Source: Cereibacter_A azotoformans (lineage in GTDB: Bacteria > Pseudomonadota > Alphaproteobacteria > Rhodobacterales > Rhodobacteraceae). Taken from it: DNA of 64,000 nucleotides. The stretch is taken from NCBI RefSeq assembly GCF_003050905.1, contig NZ_QAOT01000002.1, one strand, 5' to 3'. Under the pieces are notes generated by a model. That model did no database searches, was not told the DNA's origin, and saw nothing but the letters and a program-made list of their open reading frames with translations. Below, piece by piece: positions 50,206-59,028 of this stretch (its first letter is position 1; the number at the start of each line of letters is the position of its first letter). A program made the position numbers and the translations under genes.

Positions 50206-51582
50206 ATGAAGGTGATCATCTGCGGCGGGGGCCAGGTCGGCTGGCAGATCGCGCGACACCTCTCGGGCGAACGGAACGACGTGACCGTGGTGGACATGAA
50301 CGCCGATCTCGTGCGGCGGGCCACCGACACGCTCGACGTGCAGGGCGTGGTGGGCTTCGCCTCCTATCCCGACGTGCTGGAAAAGGCGGGCGCACGCGAC
50401 GCCGACATGATCATTGCGGCCACCCATTCCGACGAGGTCAACATGGTCACCTGTCAGGTGGCCCATTCGATCTTCGGCATCACGCGCAAGATCGCGCGCC
50501 TGCGGGCGCAGAGCTACCTCGACGCGATCTATTCGGATCTCTACCGCCGCGACCACCTGCCCATCGACGTGGTGATCTCGCCCGAGAAGGAGGTGGCCGA
50601 GGCCGCGCTTCAGCGCCTCGCCGCGCCCTCGACCTTCGACACCGAGAGTTTCATGGAGGGCAAGGCCCAGCTGCTGGGCGTCGCGCTCGACGAGGACTGC
50701 CCGGTGCTGAACACGCCGCTGAGGCAGCTCAACGAGCTGTTCACCAACCTCCGCGCCATCGTGGTGGGCGTGCGGCGCGAGGGGCGGCTGTTCGTGCCCG
50801 AGCCGGGCGACCAGCTTTTCGCGGGCGACGAGGTCTATGCCTTCGCCCATTCCGAGGATGTGGCCCGCACGCTCGACATCTTCGGCAAGACCTCGCGCAA
50901 GCAGGAGCGGATCATCGTGATCGGCGGCGGCAACGTGGGACTTGCGGTGGCCAAGGCGCTCGAGGCGCGGGCCGACCGGGTGCGCGTCAAGGTGATCGAG
51001 CGCAACCGCGCCAAGGCCGAGATCGCCGCCGACGGGCTGGAGCGGACCATCGTGCTGAACGGCGACGGCCTCGACATGGACCTGCTGATGGAGGCCAACA
51101 TCGACCGCGCCGACGCCGTGCTTGCGGTGACGGATGACGACAAGACCAACATCCTCGCCGCGATCCGCGCCAAGCAGGCGGGCTGCCCGATGGCGATCGT
51201 CCTTGTGAACGATCCGACGCTGCTGCCGATCATGCAGGCGCTCGACATCGACGCCTACATCAACCCGCGCGCCACCACCGTGTCGTCGATCCTGCGCCAC
51301 GTCCGCCACGGACGGGTGCGGGCGATCTATTCCATCGGGGACGCCGAGGCCGAGGTGATCGAGGCGCAGGTGCTCTCGACCTCGCCGCTGGCCGGGCGGC
51401 ACATCCGCGACATCGACTTCCCCGAGGGGGTGCTGGTGGGCGCGGTGATGAAGGGCGACCGGGTGCTGAAGCCGACGGGCGACCTGCGGGTGGACGACGG
51501 CGACGTGATCGCGCTCTTCTGCATGACGGCCGACGTGCCGGAGGTCGAGCGCCTCCTGCAGGTCTCGATCGACTTCTTCTGA
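50206..51582 (+). CDS. trkA: Trk potassium uptake protein TrkA
   Basis: The 458-residue peripheral protein has two RCK units, each with an NAD-binding fold: MKVIICGGGQVGWQIARHLS at the N terminus and IIVIGGGNVGLAVAKALE near residue 237, each followed by a TrkA-C domain. It gates the TrkH channel encoded next. The stop is one base before the trkH start, and it follows ntrX by 54 bp. Confidence 0.96.
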   Translation: MKVIICGGGQVGWQIARHLSGERNDVTVVDMNADLVRRATDTLDVQGVVGFASYPDVLEKAGARDADMIIAATHSDEVNMVTCQVAHSIFGITRKIARLRAQSYLDAIYSDLYRRDHLPIDVVISPEKEVAEAALQRLAAPSTFDTESFMEGKAQLLGVALDEDCPVLNTPLRQLNELFTNLRAIVVGVRREGRLFVPEPGDQLFAGDEVYAFAHSEDVARTLDIFGKTSRKQERIIVIGGGNVGLAVAKALEARADRVRVKVIERNRAKAEIAADGLERTIVLNGDGLDMDLLMEANIDRADAVLAVTDDDKTNILAAIRAKQAGCPMAIVLVNDPTLLPIMQALDIDAYINPRATTVSSILRHVRHGRVRAIYSIGDAEAEVIEAQVLSTSPLAGRHIRDIDFPEGVLVGAVMKGDRVLKPTGDLRVDDGDVIALFCMTADVPEVERLLQVSIDFF

Positions 51583-51583
51583 C

Positions 51584-53095
51584 ATGCGCGGCGCGGGCTC
51601 GGTTCCCTTGATCGTCGTTCTGATGGCGGGCGGGGCCGCCTCGATGTATGTGCCCGCGGCCCATGCGCTCGTGGTGCGCGAGCACGATGTCGCGCGCGCC
51701 TTCTTCTATGCCGGCACCTTCCTGCTCATCCTGATTGCCATGGTGGCGATCGCCACGGGGAACCGGCCGCCGCCGCGTGCGGCGCGGGCGCATCTGACGA
51801 CCCTGGTGGGCGCCTATCTCGTCCTTCCGCCCATGCTGGCGCTGCCGTTCCTGATGGCGGTGCCGGACACGAGCTTCACCAACGCCTGGTTCGAGATGCT
51901 CTCGTCCTTCACCACGACGGGGGCCACGCTCTACGACACGCCGGGGCGCCTGCCGGCCTCGGTTCATCTGTGGCGGGCGCTGGTGGGCTGGCTGGGCGGC
52001 TTCTTCGTGCTGACGGCGGCGATGGCGGTGCTGGCGCCGCTGAGCCTGGGCGGGATGGAGGTGATCTCGGGCCATGCGCCGGGGCGCGAACAGGCCAGCC
52101 AGATCACGCGCATCGCCGACCCGACCGAGCGGCTGGTGCGTCAGTCGCTCGCGCTGTTCCCGGCCTATGCGGGGCTGACCCTGGCGCTCTGGGCCATGCT
52201 GCTTCTGGCGGGCGAGAGCGGACTGGTGGGGCTGTGTCATGCGATGGGCACCCTCTCGACCAGCGGGATCTCGCCGATCGAGACCATGACGGCGGGCGGC
52301 GCGGGCTTTACCGGCGAGCTCCTGATCTTCCTGTTCCTGTTCCTTGCCGTGACCCGCCGCCTGATGCCCGGCACGGCCATGGTGGACCGGGATACCCCCA
52401 TCCACCGCGACCCCGAGGTGATGATGGCCTTCTTCTTCCTGCTCGGTGTGCCCGTGGTGCTGTTCCTGCGCCACTGGATCGGCGCGATCGAGACCGAGGA
52501 CACGCAGAACATCTCGGCTGCCGCGCGCGCCATGTGGGGCGGGCTCTTCACCACGCTCTCGTTCCTGACGACGACCGGCTACGAATCCCGCGACTGGGTC
52601 GCCTCGCGCTCCTGGTCGGGGCTGGGCACGCCCGGCCTGATCCTGATCGGCCTTGCCATCGTGGGGGGCGGCGTGGCCACAACGGCGGGGGGCGTGAAAC
52701 TTCTCAGGGTCTATGCGCTCTACCGCCACGCCGAGCGCGAGCTTGAGAGGATCGTCCATCCCAGCTCGATCGGCGGGCAGGGCGTGGTCGCCCGCCGGTT
52801 GCGCCGCGAAGGGGCCTATGTGGCCTGGATCTTCTTCATGCTCTTTGCCTTCTCCATTGCGGTGGTGACGGCGGCGCTGAGTCTCGCGGGGCTCGATTTC
52901 GAGCGGTCGATGGTGCTTGGCATCGCGGCCCTGACCACGACCGGGCCGCTGGCCGACCTCGCCGTCGAGACGCCGATCCGCTGGGCCGAACTGGGGCCGG
53001 CGGCCAAGATCATCGCCGGCGCGGCCATGGTTGTTGGCCGGATGGAAACGCTGGCCATCCTCGCGCTTCTCGCTCCCGCAAGCTGGCGGCGCTGA
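51584..53095 (+). CDS. trkH: Trk potassium transporter membrane protein TrkH
   Basis: The 503-residue protein has about ten membrane segments and the repeated selectivity-loop segments FEMLSSFTTTGATLYDT, GTLSTSGISPIE, LSFLTTTGYESRDW and IAALTTTGPLADLA, the four pore loops of Trk/Ktr channels. It transports potassium into the cell with TrkA regulation. Immediately downstream of trkA. Confidence 0.95.
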   Translation: MRGAGSVPLIVVLMAGGAASMYVPAAHALVVREHDVARAFFYAGTFLLILIAMVAIATGNRPPPRAARAHLTTLVGAYLVLPPMLALPFLMAVPDTSFTNAWFEMLSSFTTTGATLYDTPGRLPASVHLWRALVGWLGGFFVLTAAMAVLAPLSLGGMEVISGHAPGREQASQITRIADPTERLVRQSLALFPAYAGLTLALWAMLLLAGESGLVGLCHAMGTLSTSGISPIETMTAGGAGFTGELLIFLFLFLAVTRRLMPGTAMVDRDTPIHRDPEVMMAFFFLLGVPVVLFLRHWIGAIETEDTQNISAAARAMWGGLFTTLSFLTTTGYESRDWVASRSWSGLGTPGLILIGLAIVGGGVATTAGGVKLLRVYALYRHAERELERIVHPSSIGGQGVVARRLRREGAYVAWIFFMLFAFSIAVVTAALSLAGLDFERSMVLGIAALTTTGPLADLAVETPIRWAELGPAAKIIAGAAMVVGRMETLAILALLAPASWRR

Positions 53096-53252
53096 GCGGA
53101 AAAGCGGCAGGCCTGCCGCACTCAACTAAGGATCTGTTATTGGGACTGGAATCTCCCGCGAGTCCTGCCCATACTTGATTCTGACCGTCGGATTGCAGCC
53201 GGGGGGAACGAGGAAAGACGGAAGCGTCTCAACCATAAAGGCAAGATAACGG
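53096..53252. promoter_or_regulatory. Intergenic region with the hfq promoter
   Basis: This 157-bp gap is less GC-rich than its surroundings, which suits an independent promoter for hfq. TTGATT with weaker AT-rich downstream bases occurs near 53174, but I cannot assign a promoter firmly. No other gene is seen. Confidence 0.4.
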
Positions 53253-53486
53253 ATGGCTGCCGATAAACAAAACTTGCAGGACGCCTTTCTGAACCACGTC
53301 AGAAAGGCAAAGGTTCCGGTAACGATTTTTCTCATCAACGGTGTTAAACTGCAGGGCGTGATTACCTGGTTCGACAATTTCTGCGTCCTGCTGCGCCGGG
53401 ATGGACAGTCGCAGCTGGTCTACAAGCACGCGATTTCGACCATCATGCCCGGCCAACCGATCAACCTCTACGAGGGCGACGACTGA
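53253..53486 (+). CDS. hfq: RNA chaperone Hfq
   Basis: The 77-residue protein has the Sm1 region ([20 protein letters not shown] then [10 protein letters not shown]) and the Sm2 motif [10 protein letters not shown]. It forms a hexameric ring that pairs small RNAs with mRNAs. It lacks a long C-terminal tail, as usual in alphaproteobacteria. The hflX gene starts two bases downstream. Confidence 0.97.
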
Positions 53487-53487
53487 T

Positions 53488-54834
53488 TTGAGCGATCCCG
53501 AGGAAGGGGAGGAGGAGCCCCGCCGCGAGGGTTTCGAGGGAGGCCAGCCCGAGGCTTCCGGCGGTGCGACGCGGTCGCAGCCGATGCGCGCCTTTGTGCT
53601 TCACCCCGACATACGCAGCGAGCGGTCGCGCCGGCTGCCCGAGCATCGTCTGGCCGAGGCGGTGGCCCTTGCCGCTGCGCTGCCGGACATGGAGATCGTG
53701 GGCCACGAGGTCGTGCGGCTTCCGCGGGCGCAGCCGGGGCTGCTGTTCGGAACCGGCAAGGTCGCCGAAATGAAGACCCGCTTCGAGGCGCTGGAGGTCG
53801 GTCTCGTGCTGGTGGACGGGCCGGTGTCGCCGGTCCAGCAGAGGAACCTGGAAAAGGAATGGGGGGTGAAGCTCCTCGACCGGACGGGGCTCATCCTCGA
53901 GATCTTTGCCGACCGCGCCCGCACCCGCGAGGGCGTGCTGCAGGTGGAGCTGGCCGCGCTCTCCTACCAGCGCACCCGGCTCGTGCGCGCCTGGACCCAC
54001 CTCGAGCGGCAGAGGGGCGGCTTCGGCTTCGTGGGCGGCCCCGGTGAGACGCAGATCGAGGCCGACCGCCGCGCCATCGACGAGCAGGTGATCCGCATCC
54101 GCCGCCAGCTCGACAAGGTGGTCCGAACGCGCGAGTTGCACCGCGCCAGCCGGCGCAAGGTGCCGTTCCCGATCGTGGCGCTGGTGGGCTATACCAACGC
54201 CGGAAAATCGACGCTCTTCAACCGCATGACCGGCGCCGAGGTTCTGGCCAAGGACATGCTCTTTGCCACGCTCGACCCCACGATGCGGGGCGTCACGCTG
54301 CCTTCGGGGCGCAAAGTGATCCTGAGCGACACGGTGGGCTTCATCTCGGACCTGCCGACGCAGCTTGTGGCGGCCTTCCGTGCCACGCTCGAGGAGGTTC
54401 TCGAGGCGGATCTGATCCTGCATGTCCGTGACATTGCCCATCCCGAGACGGCCGAGCAGGCCGCGGACGTGGCCGAGATCCTCCAGAGCCTCGGGGTCAA
54501 GGGGGCGACGCCGCAATACGAGGTCTGGAACAAGCTCGACCTCGTGGAGGGGTCGGCCCACGAGCAGCTGGTGGCGCAGGCCCAGCGGTCGGAGACGGTT
54601 TTTGCCCTCTCCGCTCTCACCGGCGAAGGCCTGCCCGAACTGCTCGAGGCGGTTTCCGCCGCGTTCGACGAGGAAAAGACCGACCGGACCCTGACCCTCG
54701 GCTTTGCCGACGGCCGCCGCCGGGCCTGGCTTCATGCCGAGGGCGTGGTCACGGCCGAGGCGGAGACCGATGAGGGCCACCGGATCGAGGTCCGTTGGAC
54801 CGCGCGGCAGGAAAAGCGCTATCGCGACCTGTGA
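53488..54834 (+). CDS. hflX: GTPase HflX
   Basis: The 448-residue protein has the HflX N-terminal domain (LLFGTGKVAEMK, VSPVQQRNLEKEW, a glycine-rich GGFGFVGGPGETQIEADRR) and a GTPase domain with GYTNAGKST (G1), DTVGFISDLP (G3) and NKLD (G4). It splits stalled ribosomes after stress. The start is taken as TTG at 53488, right after hfq; an ATG at 53584 would shorten it by 32 residues. Coupling to hfq is conserved widely. Confidence 0.93.
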   Translation: MSDPEEGEEEPRREGFEGGQPEASGGATRSQPMRAFVLHPDIRSERSRRLPEHRLAEAVALAAALPDMEIVGHEVVRLPRAQPGLLFGTGKVAEMKTRFEALEVGLVLVDGPVSPVQQRNLEKEWGVKLLDRTGLILEIFADRARTREGVLQVELAALSYQRTRLVRAWTHLERQRGGFGFVGGPGETQIEADRRAIDEQVIRIRRQLDKVVRTRELHRASRRKVPFPIVALVGYTNAGKSTLFNRMTGAEVLAKDMLFATLDPTMRGVTLPSGRKVILSDTVGFISDLPTQLVAAFRATLEEVLEADLILHVRDIAHPETAEQAADVAEILQSLGVKGATPQYEVWNKLDLVEGSAHEQLVAQAQRSETVFALSALTGEGLPELLEAVSAAFDEEKTDRTLTLGFADGRRRAWLHAEGVVTAEAETDEGHRIEVRWTARQEKRYRDL

Positions 54835-54841
54835 CCGGGGC

Positions 54842-54865
54842 GCGCGGCGGCCCTGGCCGCGGCGC
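54842..54865. terminator. GC-rich hairpin between hflX and the acylase gene
   Basis: GCGCGGCGGCC (54842-54852) pairs with GGCCGCGGCGC (54855-54865) with one mismatch. It lies between two convergent genes. Confidence 0.55.
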
Positions 54866-54878
54866 ACCCCCGAAAGGT

Positions 54879-57344
54879 TCAGTCGTCCAGCGGGTCGAGG
54901 CGCGTGATCCCGACCGCGGCGGCCCGGGCGAGCGCAGGATCAAGCGACATCGGGATATATTCGCCCCTCCGCCAAAGCTCGCCGAGATTGTCGTAGAACC
55001 GCGAGAGCGGGTGGCCGGACTGCCCGGTTGACGAGATGAAGACCGAGGAATCGGGGTCCGCGAAATCATAGACCCCGCGGTAGCCGGCGCCCGCCACATT
55101 CTCGTAGGGATTGCGCCCGGTGCCGCGGGTCATGCCGCGCATCAGCGTCTGGTCGCCCCCCGAGGTCGATTGCCGGATGTTCACGAAATAGCGCAGCAGC
55201 GGCACCTCTCCGAGTGCCGGATGATCGTGGGTCGCCTGATGGGCGTCGCCCCAGCGCCAGCTTTCAATATTGGGGCCGCGGTCCTCGGTCAGCCGGATCA
55301 GCGCATCGTCAAGCGCCATGCGCGCGATGTCGGTGCAGCTTTCCACGGCGGCCGACTGGATGATGTCGCACCAGACCGCCGCGCCCTCGACGTCGCGATA
55401 GACACGCTCGACGAAATCCGGCTGGAGATGGTTGAACTCGTCGGCGAGGGGGCCCAGTTCGTCCCGGATCAGCCGGTCCTGCAGCGCCCGCATCCAGGCC
55501 ATGTAGATCAGCGGCTCGGGCAGGTGTTCGTTCATCTCGCCGTTCCATTCGGCGAGCAGCGTCAGCGCCCGCTGGCGCAGCCGCTCGGGCGTGCCTTCGG
55601 GCGCGGCCTCGCCGGTGAACCACAGGTCCGCCGCCACCAGCGGCAGCAGGTTGCGCGCCGTGGGCGAAACGGTATCAAGCTGCGCCTCGATGAAGCTTTC
55701 GCGGGTGTGGACCTCGCGGCTCTTCATCAGCGCAAGCCAGCGCTGGATGCGCTGCGTGTCGCCCCAGTCGAACGAGACATGCCGGGGGAAGGGCTGGTCC
55801 ACCGTCTTGTTGTTCGTGTTGCCGAGGATCCCCGTCGAGGGATCGACCATCCGGGGATTGTCCTCGTAGGGAAAGACGCCCTGCCAGAGGTTCTCGGCGA
55901 TCCAGCCGGGCGAGGGGATCCGCCCCCGGGACTGGTGGGCCGGGTCGCGCCTTGGCATCGCGCCGACCGTCTGCATCGCGACGCCGTTCACGTCGGCCAG
56001 CATCAGATTCTGCGCCGGGGCCACGAAGAGCCGCCCGGCCTCGATCGCCTCCTCGACGGTGCGGGCCTTCATCAGCCGCATGGCGGCGCTGATCGAGGTG
56101 TCCTGATCCGAAAGCGCCGTCCAGGACAGCGAGGCCACATGGCCGGGCGGCGTGATGGCGGCAAGGTCGTAATGCGTGCCCGGCAGGACCGGCCCGTTGT
56201 CCGTCCAGCGCAGCGTGACCGTGATCGGCCGCGCATCCTTCACATTGATGATCGAGCGCCGGGTCTCGAACCGCTTCCAGCCCTCGGGGGTGCGATATTC
56301 CTCGCGGTTGTCGGGGTTCAGCTCCTCGATATGGACATCCTGGTCGTCCATGTAGGCCGAGGTCAGCGCCCAGCCGAGCCGGTTCGAGCGGCCGAGCAGC
56401 ACCGCCGGGATGCCCGGAAGCGTGGCGCCGATCACCCCGCCGGAGGCCAGTTGCAGACGCGCCAGATACCAGATCGAGGGGGCGGTGAAGGCCAGATGCG
56501 GATCATTGGCCAGAAGCGAGCCGCCCGCCGCCGAGCGGGACGGAGCGGCCGCCCAGGCGTTCGACGCCCCCGACAGGGCCTTGGGGTGGAAGGGCGAGAG
56601 CGGATCCTCGCCCAGCCCCACCTTGCGCAGCGCCGGGAAGGGACCGGGCACGAGGCTCGCATAGGAGGGCAGCGCGATGACGCCCTCGCCCGGGGCGTCG
56701 GGCAGGATGTCGGACACCCGCGCGTCGGGCAGAAGCAGCGACACCCGCGCCCGCAGAACCTCGGATTGCAGATGCGAGGACAGCTGCAACGCCATCAGCT
56801 TGATCAGCGCGATGCTGTCGGCCGGCCGCCAGACCGCGATCTCGTTCGAGAAGAGGAAGAACTCGGGCGCGCCGCGGCCGCGGGCATCGGCGTTGACCTG
56901 CCCGATCCAGGCATTGACGCCGCGGGAATAGGCCTCGAGCGCGGCCAGAACCTCGGGGTCCTGGACCTCGACCGACGCCTGCGCCAGACCGTAGAGGTCG
57001 TAGCGGCGCATCAGCTCGTCGATCTTCAGCGTGCGCTCGCCAAAGACCTCGGACAGCCGGCCCTGCGCCGTGCGCCGCATCGTGACCATCTGCCAGAGCC
57101 GGTCCTGGGCATGGGCGAATCCGAGCGCGAAATAGACGTCCTCGTCCGTCGGGCCGAAGATGTGCGGGACGTTGGAATCGTTGCGCACGATCTCGACCGG
57201 CCCGGACACCCCCTCGAGCCGGAAGCTCTCGTTGTAGTCGGGCAGCGAGCGCGACAGGAAATAATAGGTGATCAGCACGGCCACCAGCGCGAGAACCACG
57301 AGGCCGGTGAAGATGCGCAGCAGCCAGCGGAAGACGACGATCAT
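54879..57344 (-). CDS. Penicillin acylase family protein
   Basis: The 821-residue N-terminal-nucleophile hydrolase starts with a membrane-anchor/signal segment (FRWLLRIFTGLVVLALVAVL then ITYYFL), then VPHIFGPTDEDVYFALGFAHAQDRLWQM, and has the autoprocessing site in SGASNAWAAAPSRSA (Ser about residue 260) and SLLANDPHLAFTAPSIWY. Family members cleave beta-lactams or acyl-homoserine lactones in the periplasm; substrate here is unknown. It converges with hflX. Confidence 0.88.
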   Translation of the reverse strand: MIVVFRWLLRIFTGLVVLALVAVLITYYFLSRSLPDYNESFRLEGVSGPVEIVRNDSNVPHIFGPTDEDVYFALGFAHAQDRLWQMVTMRRTAQGRLSEVFGERTLKIDELMRRYDLYGLAQASVEVQDPEVLAALEAYSRGVNAWIGQVNADARGRGAPEFFLFSNEIAVWRPADSIALIKLMALQLSSHLQSEVLRARVSLLLPDARVSDILPDAPGEGVIALPSYASLVPGPFPALRKVGLGEDPLSPFHPKALSGASNAWAAAPSRSAAGGSLLANDPHLAFTAPSIWYLARLQLASGGVIGATLPGIPAVLLGRSNRLGWALTSAYMDDQDVHIEELNPDNREEYRTPEGWKRFETRRSIINVKDARPITVTLRWTDNGPVLPGTHYDLAAITPPGHVASLSWTALSDQDTSISAAMRLMKARTVEEAIEAGRLFVAPAQNLMLADVNGVAMQTVGAMPRRDPAHQSRGRIPSPGWIAENLWQGVFPYEDNPRMVDPSTGILGNTNNKTVDQPFPRHVSFDWGDTQRIQRWLALMKSREVHTRESFIEAQLDTVSPTARNLLPLVAADLWFTGEAAPEGTPERLRQRALTLLAEWNGEMNEHLPEPLIYMAWMRALQDRLIRDELGPLADEFNHLQPDFVERVYRDVEGAAVWCDIIQSAAVESCTDIARMALDDALIRLTEDRGPNIESWRWGDAHQATHDHPALGEVPLLRYFVNIRQSTSGGDQTLMRGMTRGTGRNPYENVAGAGYRGVYDFADPDSSVFISSTGQSGHPLSRFYDNLGELWRRGEYIPMSLDPALARAAAVGITRLDPLDD

Positions 57345-57420
57345 GGGGCCCGTCCTTGACGCGAGAGGTCGGAATGGTTCCTAGTCGATCCGGAACATGA
57401 CGGCAATCGGGAGGAAGATC

Positions 57421-58287
57421 ATGGCCAAGCTGGCATTTCTGGGACTGGGGGTCATGGGCTTCCCGATGGCGGGGCATCTGGCCGCCAAGGGGCACGAGGT
57501 GACGGTCTTCAACCGCAGCGGCGCCAAGGCCGAGGCCTGGGTGTCCCGGCACGGCGGACGCTCGGCGCCCACGCCGGCCGAGGCGGCGGCGGGCGCCGAG
57601 TTCGTGATGGCCTGCGTGGGCAATGACGACGATCTGCGCGCGATCTGCCGCGGCGAGACGGGCGCCTTCGCGGGCATGGAGAGGGGCGCGATCTTCGTCG
57701 ATCACACCACCGTTTCGGCGCAGGTCACGCGCGAGCTGGCGGCCGAGGCGGACGGGCTTGGCCTGGGCTTCGTTGATGCGCCGGTGTCGGGCGGGCAGGC
57801 CGGGGCCGAGAACGGGGCGCTCTCGATCATGTGCGGCGGCTCGGAGGCGCATTATGCACGGGCCGAGCCGGTGATGGAGGCCTATGCCCGCGTCTGCCAC
57901 CGGCTGGGCGAGAGCGGCTCGGGGCAGGTCGCCAAGATGATGAACCAGATCTGCATTGCGGGGCTGGTGCAGGGGCTGGCCGAGGCGCTGGCCTTCGGCC
58001 AGAAGGCCGGCATGGACGGCAAGGCCGTGGTCGAGGTCATCAGCCAGGGGGCGGCCGGAAGCTGGCAGATGGCGAACCGCCATGCGACCATGCTCGAGGA
58101 CCGGTTCGACTTCGGCTTCGCCGTGGACTGGATGCGCAAGGATCTGGGGATCTGCCTGCGGACCGCCGACGAGGTGGGGGCGAGCCTGCCCGTCACGGCC
58201 CTCGTCGACCAGTTCTACAAGGAGGTTCAGCAGATGGGCGGCGGCCGCTGGGACACGTCCGCGCTCATCAAGCGCCTGACCCGCTGA
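57421..58287 (+). CDS. NAD(P)-dependent beta-hydroxyacid dehydrogenase family protein
   Basis: The 288-residue protein has the 3-hydroxyisobutyrate dehydrogenase/GarR signatures: FLGLGVMGFPMAGHLAAKGH, FVDAPVSGGQAGAENGALSI, and the catalytic lysine in GSGQVAKMMNQICIA, then LGICLRTADEVG. It reduces or oxidises a small beta-hydroxyacid, perhaps tartronate semialdehyde or 3-hydroxyisobutyrate. GGGAGGA precedes the ATG at 57421. It is divergent from the acylase. Confidence 0.88.
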   Translation: MAKLAFLGLGVMGFPMAGHLAAKGHEVTVFNRSGAKAEAWVSRHGGRSAPTPAEAAAGAEFVMACVGNDDDLRAICRGETGAFAGMERGAIFVDHTTVSAQVTRELAAEADGLGLGFVDAPVSGGQAGAENGALSIMCGGSEAHYARAEPVMEAYARVCHRLGESGSGQVAKMMNQICIAGLVQGLAEALAFGQKAGMDGKAVVEVISQGAAGSWQMANRHATMLEDRFDFGFAVDWMRKDLGICLRTADEVGASLPVTALVDQFYKEVQQMGGGRWDTSALIKRLTR

Positions 58288-58293
58288 CGGGCC

Positions 58294-58319
58294 GGCCCCG
58301 GGAGATGACTCCCGGGGCC
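58294..58319. terminator. Strong bidirectional hairpin terminator
   Basis: CCCCGGGAG (58296-58304) and CTCCCGGGG (58309-58317) pair perfectly around ATGA, extended by two more G-C pairs outside. It lies between two convergent genes. Confidence 0.8.
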
Positions 58320-58332
58320 CGTCCGTGACGGA

Positions 58333-58890
58333 TCACGGGATGATGCGCGAATATTTGACGCCGCCCAGCGTCGCCCCGGCGATCAGGCCCGACTGTCCGA
58401 AGACCAGCGCCACGACGGGCTGGATCTCGGTCGTCTCCTTGCCGATGCTGGCGCCCTGATCGGGCGTGGCGTAGCGCACGTCCGCGCCCACCGCCCAGCC
58501 CGAGCCCGCCCGGAAATCGGCCAGCGCCTGTTCGGTCATGAAGAAGAGCGCATGGGCATATTGCTGCGCGCCGATCTGGAAGCCGATGGTCGCGCGGGTG
58601 GCCGAATAGTAATCCACCGTGATGTCGTTGATCCTCAGCGCCCCGCGCCCGTAGGCGCCGCCGACGCCGAAGCCCGCCTCGGTCACGAGCGGCATGTAGA
58701 GAACGCCCCTGGCGTCGCGTGCAAGGTCGCGCGTGCCGGGGTAGCGCCCGAAGAGATAATCGCGCGTGGCATCCACCCGCGCGTCGATCACCGCCGCGTT
58801 GTTGTTGCCGACGCCGTTGGCGCAGGCCGCCGTCAGAAGAACCGCCGTGCCTGCGGTACCGAGAAATGTCCGCCTCGAATAGTCAGCCAT
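58333..58890 (-). CDS. SYLF-domain protein with a twin-arginine leader
   Basis: The 185-residue protein opens with MADYSRRTFLGTAGTAVLLT, a Tat-type motif (SRRTFL), ending near a cysteine (TAAC) that could be a lipid anchor site. The rest is a SYLF/YSC84-like lipid-binding domain (ARGVLYMPLVTEAGFGVGGAYGRG, YYSATRATIGFQIGAQ, TLGGVKYSRI). It is predicted to be exported folded to the periplasm. Chosen start at 58890 fits the leader; the frame is open further upstream. Function unknown. Confidence 0.82.
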   Translation of the reverse strand: MADYSRRTFLGTAGTAVLLTAACANGVGNNNAAVIDARVDATRDYLFGRYPGTRDLARDARGVLYMPLVTEAGFGVGGAYGRGALRINDITVDYYSATRATIGFQIGAQQYAHALFFMTEQALADFRAGSGWAVGADVRYATPDQGASIGKETTEIQPVVALVFGQSGLIAGATLGGVKYSRIIP

Positions 58891-59028
58891 GAAACCCTCT
58901 TTCCGCCCCGAACCGTGGATCGGGGATCTTTCGCCCCCCTGACACGACGTTATACAGCGTTCTTCGCCCGTTGTCAGCCCGGAGCAGCCCGGCCATGGCG
59001 GCCGGACGCTCACTCAGGGGCCGGCGCC

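Noticed and set aside
48511..51585. Minus-strand open frame of 1024 codons
   Set aside because: Shadow of ntrX and trkA.
53401..53490. Earlier hflX start within hfq
   Set aside because: These codons are in another frame over hfq; homologous N termini begin after the hfq stop.
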